Source: Ectocarpus siliculosus
Taxonomy: Eukaryota > Sar > Phaeophyceae > Ectocarpales > Ectocarpaceae
Direction: 5' to 3'
Length of the DNA: 12,682 bases
NCBI GenBank assembly: GCA_000310025.1
Contig: FN649746.1
Location: 336,258-348,939, forward strand
This document shows, one piece after another, positions 1-7,898 of this stretch (the first letter of the stretch is position 1; each line of letters opens with the position of its first letter). The translations under genes were made by a program, and so were the position numbers. A model generated the notes under the pieces. The model saw nothing but the letters and a program-made list of their open reading frames with translations. It searched no databases and was not told the DNA's origin.

Positions 1-109
1 GCGGTTCGAGCATAGGACCGAACAGCCGCTGTTGATTTCCCCCCCCGAAAACACAAGGTTTACTTCACAAAACCGCAGGCCAACGAAAAAGCACGCTTTT
101 TATGCACAC
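1..109 (-). other. RPS4 intron 8, partial
   Basis: Follows the GTGTGC donor of exon 8 and continues to the left. It holds a C7 run near 40-46 and nothing coding. Confidence 0.8.
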
Positions 110-215
110 CATTGCGCGGGTGCCGTGGCCCATGGTGAAGATGTTCTGCAGGCGGGTGGCGAAGACGTGGCCGGCTCCGTCCTTCACCGACACGATGTCG
201 AACGAACCGGGGTGC
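110..215 (-). CDS. RPS4: RPS4 exon 8 (residues 200-235)
   Basis: A 106-base exon that begins with the G completing Arg200 after acceptor TTTCCAAACAG. It encodes [20 protein letters not shown] and [15 protein letters not shown]. The donor is GTGTGC directly after ATG, at the place where the family has an aromatic residue followed by I-S-L-P. The end (GHGTRAM against the usual GKGNKPW) is less conserved than the rest. Reading through the donor gives no RPS4-like sequence, so a further exon to the left of position 1 is expected. Confidence 0.9.
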
Positions 216-3200
216 CTGTTTGGAAACGAGAAGGCATTCGCGAGGGGTGGAAGGAAGGCAGCCCGGAACCGCAGACAAGGGACGGGTGTGAGTCGACGAG
301 CCAGGACAACCAAGAACTGACAATGATCATCTACGAACGGGTAGTACGGTCCATGTCAAGTACTTCTAATTATAGTTGAACCGAAACATGCGCACGCACA
401 CGTCTGTGACCGCACCGCTGCCCGCCACCAAATTATGCTATTTTTCGTCTTCAACCCTACGAAGACTCCTTCTTTTCATCGGATAATCGGGTAGCGGGTA
501 GATGCCACCCATCATCGGAGTAAGAGTTACAAAAAAAAACAAGAAGCTAGAGAGAAGTATCTCCGTTGGCGAGCCTGTTAGCGCGGTCGATGTCAAACAA
601 AAATACACCGACACGTATCATACCTCTCGATGTGCTGCATGATGCCCACGCGGCCAGCGTTGCGACCCCTCGCAATCATGCACACGTTGCCGATCTCGAA
701 CTTGATGGTGTCGATCGCCTTACCGGTCTCGAGGTCCACCTTGATCGTGTCGTTCACCTGGATGGATGGATAGGATGTCCGTTTCGCAGGCCATGACATC
801 GTGATGATGTTGTGAGTCGTGAAAACCACTTTGAACGTTGTGCCTTGCACACCATCGACGCGCCCCATGAAAGAAGGCCGCCATCTTCTTTTCCCTCACG
901 TCTTTTGCTACATCGCTCGCGGAACATGGAACCGAGGCATAACACACCCCTTGTAGCCCTACTCTCAAACGTCACTCGCTAGTTCTGGTATGTCCGACTC
1001 TCCAACAGTCGTGCAGTGCTGTGTACTATACTTGCGAATTTCTCACGGCCACTAAGCTACTTTTAGTACTCTCCTGGTATCCGTAATCTCTCTGCATATT
1101 GAGTGTAGGTAGCGTCACTTATGTAGGATACCTTGATCAGGGGGTCCGGGTAACGGATGGTGCGTCCGTCGTGGGTGACCAGGTAAGGGATCTTGTTCTT
1201 CGACATCTCCACCTGACAGACAGACAGACAAACAGCGTGTCGACAACAACACCCGACATCAAGAGCCAGATCCAGTTAGAAATGACATCTCCACCTGACA
1301 GACGGCGTATCGACAACAACACCCGACATCAAGAGCCAGTCAAAACTTGAACTAAATAGCTAATCTACCAAGGGCACAAGGGCGGCTTGTTGCGAGGAAG
1401 GGAAAAGACAGATATGATACTTCCACAGCAGTAGGTGCCAACGTACATCGACACAACGAGTATGTTTGGTGTAGCGTTAAGCGTCACAAGCGAGATGGTT
1501 CATGAGTCGCGCGAACACCACGGAAAAATATTCAACCGTAAATTATGACTGCGTATTTTTTGTGTGTTACGGGGCAGACATTTTTGGGGAAAACTGACCA
1601 AATAACATTTGGGGAAGATCAATTCCTCCGATGTAAACATGCGTTCCAACATCCGCAGGTAGAAAACCGCCATTCAAACACGAAAAACACGAAAAACACC
1701 ATAAACAAGACACCAGCATTAGCAGGTGGATTGCTTTAATAATTTAGTATCTGGTCTTTGAAGATCGCATCATGCGTATACCAAACGCAGAAATAAACAG
1801 AATCGAGATCCACAACTGGAAAAACCGAAAAAACAACCGACGGCAATGTTGATGTTGAACATCCTTGTGTTTTTCTAAACGGTTGACATCGCCGCTGGCT
1901 GAACTCAAAAACGGGTCACCGACGGTTAGCACGGGCGCCAACCACTAGGTTTATTCATCTTCCAACCAGGGGCTTAGACAACACCCCGAAGCAACCAAAG
2001 CACCAAAGCTACAAGTACAAAACAGCGCTCAGGAACTTCAGTGTCCAGCACAGGGTCCGACTTCAGCTTAAAACAAGCCCAAGTACAAGCCTTCAGAAAC
2101 GGCGGAAGTTTATGCTTTCCTCATCACGCAAGTACCTACACACAACACAGCGCTCAGGAACTTCAGTGTCCAGCACAGGGTTCGACTTCAGCTTAAAACA
2201 AGCCCAAGTACAAGCCTTCAGAAACGGCGGAAGTTTAGGTTTTCCTCATCGCGCAAGTACCTATACACAACGTCAACTCTTCCAGAAAACATGCGGTACA
2301 TCCAAGTATCCACCCGTTTTTTCCCTGAATGGACTTGAACCCGTCCCCTTCCGCTGTCTGTGGTTATACCTCGAACAGGTACTCTTTCTCTGATTGTATT
2401 GTATGCATTTAAAAAAAAAGAGAGAACGCGCCACTACTTGTAAGAACTTGCGCCTTGAACAATCCAAGAACTTGCTTGTAGTTGTAGACACAGTTGCTCA
2501 GTCAAGAAGCCTACACTCAATCCTTTACATCCAGTCGCCGAGGGGGGATGTACTGAGGCTCGAAACAAGAGGTTCTCCAGTGGTGGGACCTTCTGTGGCA
2601 CCAAAGGTGGTGGTTGTTGCTGTTGTCTGTATATAAAAAACCGTTCCGGTCTCCGCTCAGAACCTTCTAATGTCCGTACTGGTCCAACTTACGCGGTGGT
2701 GTACCGTACTATACCTTGTTCACGCGGCAGAGCTTGAACTTGCTCTCCTCCTCGGAGATGCGGTGCAGCACGAAGCGCCCCTTGGTGTTGTACAGCAACC
2801 GGAACAGGTCGCCAGACTTCTGGATCTGCACCACGTCTGGTAGCCAGTGCCAGTATGGGACGAGAATGCAATCACGGTTTCGAGGACATGAGAGCGGGAC
2901 GGTTTACACGTCGAAACGGGACGGACACCGGTTTTTCCCGGAAAACACTGATGGTGATTGTTTCATGTATTTGGGTTGAAGGTTCCGATTTTGAACTTGG
3001 GGTTTACAAACAGAGCGGAAGGCAAAATTCACAACAAGTACCGTTTATCGAAACCCCAACAAAAAAGAAGCAATGGTTCATGTTTTGTGTGTCTGCATGA
3101 GGCCCAATATTTTTACAAGAGGCTTCGATAAACACGCTTAAGAAGCTGGCTACCCACAGCAGCAATGCTATGCAACCGAAACACGCGTAGAGCCGTCCTC

Positions 3201-6200
3201 ATACGAAAGATGGTGATCAGGTGTTTTCTCCACACGTTCGCCTTCTGGAGTGGTGCATAGATTTGTAATCACAGGACGGCTTTCTGTCTCGCGGCAGCCT
3301 AATCGGAGGAACAAGAGCAGCCTAAAACACCTACAAGACTCACTTTCGGCCTCGTACATCCATATGCATACGGGTTCTCTTTATGTATATTTACCATGGT
3401 GAAACTTCGCGATCATGGGACAGCCGAACAGCAAGACGAAACCATTCATGTGCGGGTGCAACGACAAGCATCAGCCGACATCTTTGCCTATGCACACACC
3501 CGCCAGACCTTTGACTTCATTGCAGAGCGTTTGGGGAAGTAGTGCACAGGACAGACGGAAGTTTGTCTATTTCGTTAAGGGACAAAAACCTTCATCAATC
3601 GCAGGCGCGACCGTCGGACGGTTGCGCCTGCGACTGATCGAGATTTTCGTCCGTTGAAGAAATAGACAAACTTTCATTTGGTCTATGAAAGACCACCCAA
3701 AGGCTCGGCAATTTTAGTCGAAGGTCTGGAGGGTGTGTGCATAGGCAAGGGCGACTAATTCATGATGCCCATCTCCACAAGTTCCCTGGATGGGATACAA
3801 ACCACGGGAAAAAAAAGATCCGAGCCGTCCTCATACGAAAGATGGTGATCAGGTGTTTTCTCCACACGTTCGCCTTCTGGAGTGGTGCATAGATTTGTAA
3901 TCACAGGACGGCTCCCTCTTTCCGCGCGATGGCAAGAACTAAACCAACAACAACATTCACATGCCTTGCTTCCACTTCGAGGGGTATGCAGGCGTGGTGC
4001 ACATGAAAACATGTTTGGATGGTATGGTATGCATGTAATACATGTGGTTGTGTTACTGGTTGATCGAGACAAGGAAGTGTTTTCTGCCAATGTGCGCACC
4101 AAAACCGTAAACAAAACGTGTGTGTATACCACCTCTCGCAAAACTGAATAGCCAACAACTCGAGACAGGTTGTCTCACTGCCTGACTCACCCATGAACCC
4201 TGCCGGGAAGTTGACATCAGTGCGGACCTTGCCGTCCACCTGAAAAAACAAAACAAAAAAAGCGGAGTATGTCCAAGGTCATCATGTGTTACACACGGAG
4301 AGGGGGAGCACCAAAAGCCACGCAACGCACGGAAAGAGCCGCAAGGCAAATGTTGTAAGACGAAGTTTATCGAAGGCTCCACAACGGGAGGGGCTGGAAA
4401 ACACCAAGAAAGGGGGCGGGACAATTCGACTTGATGCAAGCAAGAGGGAGATGGGTTCCTAATCACACAAACAGCTGGATCTGGAAGTGACTAGTTGTGA
4501 CGGGGGCCTTCGGAGGGCAATGGCAACAAGGGTCTGCGATGCGATACACCTCCTGCGCAGCACTACCCGCCAATCAGTCACACGACGACGATATGTCCAC
4601 ATGTACGAATCGATGGCAAACGCACCCTCACAACGCCGCGTATGTAGCTGTATGGAGAAGCAGCACTAAATAGTCCCAAGGCATGACCTAAATCGCAACA
4701 TCACAGCGTTTACTGAGCGTTTTCCGAAAAGCTAGGAACGCAACACTTGGGTAGAGGCGGGCAAGTTTTCGCTCCATCTCTTCAAACATTGTATCAGCCC
4801 GCTTTCGTGGCCGCCACCGTTATCCGCAGTTACCGAACGCGTTATATCGCCTCACACATGGCCTCCTTACAACAATTGGAAGTAGTGCCCGGCTTGAACA
4901 TCTTTTTCTTTTGCTGTGCGACGGCATTTACAACACGACAATCAGCACCACAAACGACACTGCTCGCACTAGACGATACTTACGCCGCCTGTCTCAAAAG
5001 TGTGCCACCTAATCGGAACGCAAAAAGCTTCTGCTGCTATGACACGGCAGTGTGAGACAGAGGGCATGCACACACCTTGATGAGCTTCTGCATGCAGATC
5101 ATGTTCGCCTCTGACATGGTGAGCGCGTACTTCAGCCGGTTGCGGATGATGATCACCAGCGGCAAGCACTCCCGGTTGAGGTGGGGTCCCGGGGAGGGCT
5201 GCAGGAACGGGGGGGGGCAGCGGATTCGGCTTGAGTCTTTCGCCCTTCGACCAAGAGTGTCTCTTTCGAGACGGTGCACAGAAGTTTCCAATCATTTTCT
5301 CGCGGCTACTGTTGCAGGTCGACCTCAGTGTTCGCGAAGAACTCAGGTATAGTATCGAGTTCCGTTGCTGTGGATCGTTTCCACGCAAAATTTGAAAATT
5401 TGCCGGCTTCCACAGCTACAGGCCATACTTGAGCTTTCCCGCAGGAAGATAACACTTCGTGAATGTTCCACAGGCAAACGAAACCGTAACCCAGATGACA
5501 GACTACACCAACTCCGGAAGGGAACGTGTTGCTTGCAACACACGCATGTTACACAGCCTATAGAAGCCGAAATCAAACCAATAGCCTAGTCAGCGGCACA
5601 ATAGTCCAATGGTCCGGCTTGTTCAACAGTTAGCCGTGGGGACTGAACGCAACCGCGCTTTTCATGCATCACGAGTGCTGGCAACAGCAGCAGCGATCGT
5701 ACCTTGGGGGCCCAGATGCCCTCCATCTTGCCCAGCAACCAGTGCTTGGGCGCGTTCAGACGCTTCATGTGCTTCTTGGGGCCGCGACCCTGTTGCCGAC
5801 GTTGGTTGCCGTTGTTGTAGCAGGACACCAAACAACGCGGTTGAACGTCGAGAGATGTTTAGTTAGATTCCGGTTGAGTGCAGCAGTAGTTGAAAAGGTT
5901 GATGCAGTGTTGAGGGATCGAGAGTTGGGAATTTTGTCCTAGACCTGAGTGATAACAGAACAAGTTGGTCGAGTTCGTCGGATGTCAATGGTCCATGCAA
6001 TGTTCGTGGCAACCATTGGGAAGCAGTCACGCCGATCGCGGGGCATGCCAACGTTCAACGTTTCAACATTACTTGGGATCATCGTCGACTTCGGTGTGAA
6101 GCGATCCAAGACAAGGCAACTCATGGCGATTCGATTATCGCTGATTCGAGGTCGTGCCTCGTCTCGCATGGCGGTCGTGCTCGTTTTACACGATGCATAG

Positions 6201-7525
6201 ATACAAACAGAACTACTTGTAGTGGAGAAGCTGGCATTGCGAACGATGACATTGATCGTCTTCGGCGAACAGCAGTTCTCGTTTGGAAATCTACAGCAAA
6301 AAGGGGGTCGATATATTTATCTCCACACGCTGCAGTTCAGCTACTACCCATTGCTTCCCCCTCTCTTCCAGCATTCCCGAGCCGTCTACTGTACATAAAC
6401 AATGAGTGTGTTATAAGCCCACACAGATGTGTAGAGCAAAAGAGCTGATATCCCGATAGCAAGGGGGCACGTCGGATGGGGGAAACGTTGTCGTTGTGTC
6501 ATGAAACCTCTGCGCCTATACACTACTTGTATTGGGGTGGAGTCGTGGAACCACGCACCCTTCCACTGCTCGCATACAGCACAAGCAGGCATTCCATGCA
6601 TCCGTCCGCTGGACCAGTGCACAAAGCATTATCTGCAGAGACGCAACAATCCGTCTTTTGATACAACCGCTGTAAGAGAGGATGAGGGTGCCGGATCCCA
6701 GCCGGAGCCAAAAGTATATTGCATAGACTATGCCCGCGTTGGAGCGGTGTACCCAGCAGGCTGGGGATTGACACAGCCAGTTGGTCTCTTGAAACTGTGT
6801 TACTATGCATTCGCACCCACAACATAACACCTCGGGTGCTTGAATATGTTCTGTCGAGCGGTTGAACGTGTTCTTCACGCCAACGGGCGCAAGGTGTGGG
6901 GTGTGTGTCCCATGCGTGAGAGATACTTCCAAGTACTAAATGCATTGTGAATGCTAAATGCCAATCAAGACGATTGGTGGATTACAGACGAGAGAGGGGT
7001 GCGAAAAAGTGCCATATTCCCTCTTTCGCGCGCCTTCTCTCAGCCATGGTTGCAAGCACCAGAGCATCCGCCCGCTCCATGCTCCGTCGCACAAGCCAGC
7101 CACCCCCCCCTCCAACCCCAGCCGACTCCCATCAGTCCATCGGCACAGCCACAAACGAACCTCCGCCACTCTTGTGAGGGAGAGCTGTCGTCGGGTGGGA
7201 TCGAGGTACATACCCACGGCACCCACAGCAGCAGCATCTCAAGCGAAGCTTGAGCATGGGTTACCATAGGGATCAGTCATTCTATAAGCACAACCACACA
7301 CTGCGAATGTGTGCATCGCTGGTTGGATACGCACCATGGCAGCAGAGAGCACGCAGCACACGCTGCTGCTTCTCGCTGCTGTCGCGCTCTCTCGTTGCCA
7401 TCGAAAACAAAAAAGCAAAGTTCTCCACGCAAACAGGACGCTTTCGCGAGCAAAAAACGCAGAACCGACGCTCCGCGCATGGCGGGAGGGAAAGCAACAC
7501 TCTCCGCAGACGGTGCACTCACCAT
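110..7525 (-). CDS. RPS4: 40S ribosomal protein eS4 (RPS4), 8 exons, 3' end off the window
   Basis: This gene encodes a structural protein of the small ribosomal subunit that binds 18S rRNA. Minus-strand exons join in phase: 7523-7525, 5703-5789, 5076-5198, 4191-4239, 2715-2836, 1132-1212, 624-757 and 110-215. All introns have GT-AG ends. The joined product is 235 residues and collinear with animal RPS4 (263 aa) up to the point where the animal protein has about 28 residues left. In order it shows the RS4 N-terminal segment ([16 protein letters not shown]), the S4-type RNA-binding domain ([34 protein letters not shown]), the S4e core ([33 protein letters not shown]), the KOW-containing segment ([16 protein letters not shown]) and the start of the C-terminal domain ([17 protein letters not shown]). 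The missing last exon should begin near an I-S-L-P-like sequence. The family and strand are certain from the sequence. The start exon is the least secure part. It is divergent to the eIF1A gene. Confidence 0.95.
216..623 (-). other. RPS4 intron 7
   Basis: 408 bp, GT-AG, with an A9 run near 531-539. I see no genes or repeats in it. Confidence 0.9.
624..757 (-). CDS. RPS4: RPS4 exon 7 (residues 156-199 plus two bases)
   Basis: A 134-base exon after acceptor CCATCCATCCAG. It encodes [20 protein letters not shown] and then [18 protein letters not shown], the KOW-like RNA-binding turn. It ends with AG of the Arg200 codon before GTATGA, leaving phase 2. Confidence 0.95.
758..1131 (-). other. RPS4 intron 6
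   Basis: 374 bp, GT-AG. I see nothing beyond intron sequence. Confidence 0.9.
1132..1212 (-). CDS. RPS4: RPS4 exon 6 (residues 129-155)
   Basis: Twenty-seven codons, phase 0 to phase 0, encoding [18 protein letters not shown] followed by IRYPDPLIK. The acceptor sits in a GTCT-repeat tract (CTGTCTGTCTGTCAG). The first 11 exon bases and the acceptor are duplicated upstream in the intron (see the repeat at 1284-1339). The donor is GTATCC, a weak match. Confidence 0.95.
1202..1269. repeat. Direct repeat copy at the RPS4 exon 6 acceptor
   Basis: Covers the first 11 bases of exon 6, its 3' splice site and about 57 bases of intron. It matches 1284-1339 except that it carries an extra expansion of the GACA/GTCT tract (12 bases) next to the acceptor and one substitution. 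Confidence 0.9.
1284..1339. repeat. Duplicate of the exon 6 splice acceptor inside intron 5
   Basis: On the minus strand it contains CTGTCAG followed by GTGGAGATGTC, identical to the true intron/exon junction, 82 bp earlier in the transcript (junction at 1294). It lacks the GTCT expansion of the real site. Use of this site would insert [11 protein letters not shown] and a stop. Confidence 0.88.
2038..2127 (-). ncRNA. Candidate intronic box C/D snoRNA, copy 1 (proximal)
   Basis: Read on the minus strand, the same strand as RPS4 and inside its intron 5. A perfect C box GTGATGA (2127-2121) is followed after 24 nt by CTGA (D', 2096-2093) and ends with CTGA (D, 2041-2038), 90 nt in all. The bases just before D', ACUUCCGCCGUUU, pair over 13 positions (one G-U) with the universally conserved large-subunit rRNA segment AAACGGCGGGAGU; the five-base rule points to the first G of ACGG. 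A short flanking stem (GGTACT with AGTTCC, one mismatch) is possible but is offset three bases from the C box. No good C' box at the usual distance. Box C/D snoRNAs are often hosted in ribosomal protein introns. Candidate only. Confidence 0.42.
2163..2252 (-). ncRNA. Candidate intronic box C/D snoRNA, copy 2 (C box degenerate)
   Basis: The tandem duplicate of the unit at 2038-2127, offset by 125 bp. It keeps both CTGA boxes (2221-2218 and 2166-2163) and the 13-nt rRNA-complementary guide unchanged, but its C box reads GCGATGA (2252-2246) instead of GTGATGA, which could weaken snoRNP assembly. Transcribed first in the RPS4 pre-mRNA. Confidence 0.33.
2715..2836 (-). CDS. RPS4: RPS4 exon 5 (residues 88-128)
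   Basis: A 122-base exon beginning with AC (completing Asp88) after acceptor GGCTACCAG and ending in AAG before GTATAG. It encodes [37 protein letters not shown] and [15 protein letters not shown] is the S4e-family core. Confidence 0.95.
3190..3281. mobile_element. 92-bp element with terminal inverted repeats, copy 1 (MITE-like)
   Basis: Bounded by AGCCGTCCT and AGGACGGCT, 9-bp perfect terminal inverted repeats, in RPS4 intron 4. Identical to the copy at 3822-3913. There is no transposase, as expected for a miniature inverted-repeat element. No convincing target-site duplication was found, so the superfamily is open. Confidence 0.6.
3482..3750. mobile_element. Near-palindromic fold-back/MITE-like element, about 269 bp
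   Basis: Two arms mirror each other about position 3616: bases i and 7232 minus i pair. The outer arm 3484-3511 pairs with 3721-3748 at 27 of 28 positions, GTTTGTCTATTTC (3561-3573) pairs perfectly with 3659-3671, and the centre GCAGGCGC/GCGCCTGC with ACCGTC/GACGGT closes it. About 25 bp in mid-arm do not pair. It lies between the two 92-bp copies in RPS4 intron 4. A plus-strand reading frame over it (about 3415-3657) is not a gene. Confidence 0.8.
3822..3913. mobile_element. 92-bp element with terminal inverted repeats, copy 2 (MITE-like)
   Basis: Same orientation as, and identical across all 92 bases to, the copy at 3190-3281; here the terminal repeats extend to 10 bp (GAGCCGTCCT and AGGACGGCTC). 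The flanks of the two copies are unrelated, which argues for two insertions or a copy move and against a larger local duplication. Confidence 0.6.
4191..4239 (-). CDS. RPS4: RPS4 exon 4 (residues 72-87 plus one base)
   Basis: A 49-base exon starting after a T-rich acceptor (TTTTTTCAG) and ending ATGG before GTGAGTC, so it leaves phase 1. It encodes [16 protein letters not shown]; the split Asp codon is completed by AC at the start of exon 5, restoring the conserved GFMDVV. Confidence 0.94.
4240..5075 (-). other. RPS4 intron 3
   Basis: 836 bp, GT-AG, with an A-rich stretch just before the exon 4 acceptor (T-rich on the coding strand). I see nothing else. Confidence 0.9.
5076..5198 (-). CDS. 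RPS4: RPS4 exon 3 (residues 31-71)
   Basis: Forty-one codons, phase 0 to phase 0, with acceptor CCTGCAG and donor GTGTGT. It carries [19 protein letters not shown], the signature of the S4-type RNA-binding domain, and ends with CMQKLIK. The stretch TMSEANM differs from the usual T-G-D-E-V-K-K type sequence but keeps the length. Confidence 0.95.
5199..5702 (-). other. RPS4 intron 2
   Basis: 504 bp, GT-AG, with a G8 run near 5210-5217. I see nothing else. Confidence 0.9.
5703..5789 (-). CDS. RPS4: RPS4 exon 2 (residues 2-30)
   Basis: Twenty-nine codons, phase 0 at both ends, with acceptor ...GGCAACAG and donor GTACGA. It encodes the basic N-terminal segment with [17 protein letters not shown] and ends in WAPK, where animal RPS4 continues with PSTGPHK; here exon 3 supplies PSPGPHL. 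Third codon positions are strongly G/C. Confidence 0.93.
5790..7522 (-). other. RPS4 intron 1
   Basis: 1733 bp directly after the proposed start codon. Overlapping frames of up to 140 codons on the minus strand (6516-6945) have no recognisable protein content. A long first intron of this kind may enhance expression, but no element is visible. Confidence 0.6.
7523..7525 (-). CDS. RPS4: RPS4 exon 1 (start codon only)
   Basis: Exon 2 begins exactly at codon 2 (Gly-Arg-Gly-Pro-Lys-Lys), so exon 1 must end in phase 0 after ATG. On the minus strand at 7525-7523 the context is GTCACC-ATG followed by the donor GTGAGTGC, the only perfect GTRAGT donor directly after an ATG that I saw upstream of exon 2. 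Alternatives are ATG with GTGCGT near 7336, GTAACC near 7265 and GTTGCC near 6016, all with weaker donors. An intron directly after the start codon is common in ribosomal protein genes. Inferred, not proven; a cDNA 5' end would decide. Confidence 0.6.
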
Positions 7526-7882
7526 GGTGACGTTGTTTTGGGGGGAATACCCGAAGACTACCGAGTGTGACCACGGCAACCCAGCCTCTCCCTCCACAGC
7601 CTCTCGTGAAACTCGCCCTGGGTAGACATGCCTCCTCACAATCGGGCCGAAATGACCTACCCCCCTCAAATCGTATTTTTCTCAACGGCATAACCCCTCC
7701 CTCCGAGCTGTCTCTCCGTGGTGCCGGTGGTGCCCGTAGCGATGGTGCTGGGTGGCACTCTGAGTTTTGAAGGCAGCCCCGCCTTCGTCGTCAAGCAAGC
7801 ACGAGTTAGGAGAAGGGAGAAGTTGAGAGGGTGACGCTCGGGGGGCTAGAATCGAGCGCTACGAGCCGCAACAGAGAGCGTG
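7526..7882. promoter_or_regulatory. Probable shared divergent promoter of RPS4 and eIF1A
   Basis: The 357 bp between the two inferred start codons must hold both 5' UTRs and transcription starts if the RPS4 start is right. I see no TATA box at a useful distance from either ATG. The sequence is rich in C/T blocks toward the RPS4 side (CCTCTCCCTCCACAGCCTCTC at 7584-7604) and G/A blocks toward eIF1A (AGGAGAAGGGAGAAG near 7809-7823). No named motif can be assigned. Confidence 0.5.
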
Positions 7883-7898
7883 ATGCCGAAGAACAAGG
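7883..7898 (+). CDS. EIF1A: eIF1A exon 1 (residues 1-5 plus one base)
   Basis: ATGCCGAAGAACAAGG followed by donor GTGAGC encodes MPKNK and the first base of Gly6. The peptide is identical to the first five residues of animal eIF1A. Phase 1 matches exon 2, which begins GA. It is found only by homology, being too short for ORF scanning. Confidence 0.9.

Larger units (their letters stand above)
2022..2271. repeat. Tandem duplication, two 125-bp units about 96% identical
   Basis: Units 2022-2146 and 2147-2271 match base for base apart from about five substitutions (near 2057/2182, 2113-2115/2238-2240, 2126/2251 and 2140/2265) and small differences at the edges. It lies wholly within RPS4 intron 5 and contains the two snoRNA-like units. 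Confidence 0.93.
1213..2714 (-). other. RPS4 intron 5
   Basis: 1502 bp. It contains the duplicated acceptor (1284-1339), the 125-bp tandem pair with snoRNA-like units (2022-2271), and short A/T-rich tracts such as the A9 run near 2411-2419. The rest shows nothing recognisable. Confidence 0.9.
2837..4190 (-). other. RPS4 intron 4
   Basis: 1354 bp, the most element-laden intron: two identical 92-bp elements and the 269-bp near-palindrome. Several short reading frames inside it derive from these repeats. Confidence 0.9.

Noticed and set aside
1-29. Short hairpin GCGGTTCG / CGAACAGCCGC at the left edge
   Set aside because: Imperfect, tiny and inside a truncated intron; no feature class can be supported.
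2310-2380. GGGTTCAAGTCC on the minus strand as a tRNA T-loop
   Set aside because: The T stem pairs poorly, and no acceptor stem or A box is found at the right distance.
3168-4141. Two frames sharing the peptide [16 protein letters not shown]
   Set aside because: The shared peptide is simply the translation of the identical 92-bp element and not a protein domain.
4278-4290. ATGATGA on the minus strand as a snoRNA C box
   Set aside because: Only about 40 bases separate it from exon 4, too little for a box C/D RNA, and no D box follows.
6516-6945. Overlapping minus-strand open frames of 138-140 codons
   Set aside because: They lie in RPS4 intron 1, have no recognisable motif, are Cys/His/Arg-rich in the manner of random GC-balanced sequence, and overlap in two frames.
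7239-7691. 150-codon minus-strand open frame over the promoter and RPS4 start
   Set aside because: It crosses the proposed start exon and promoter, has no family resemblance, and is mirrored by plus-strand frames of similar length.
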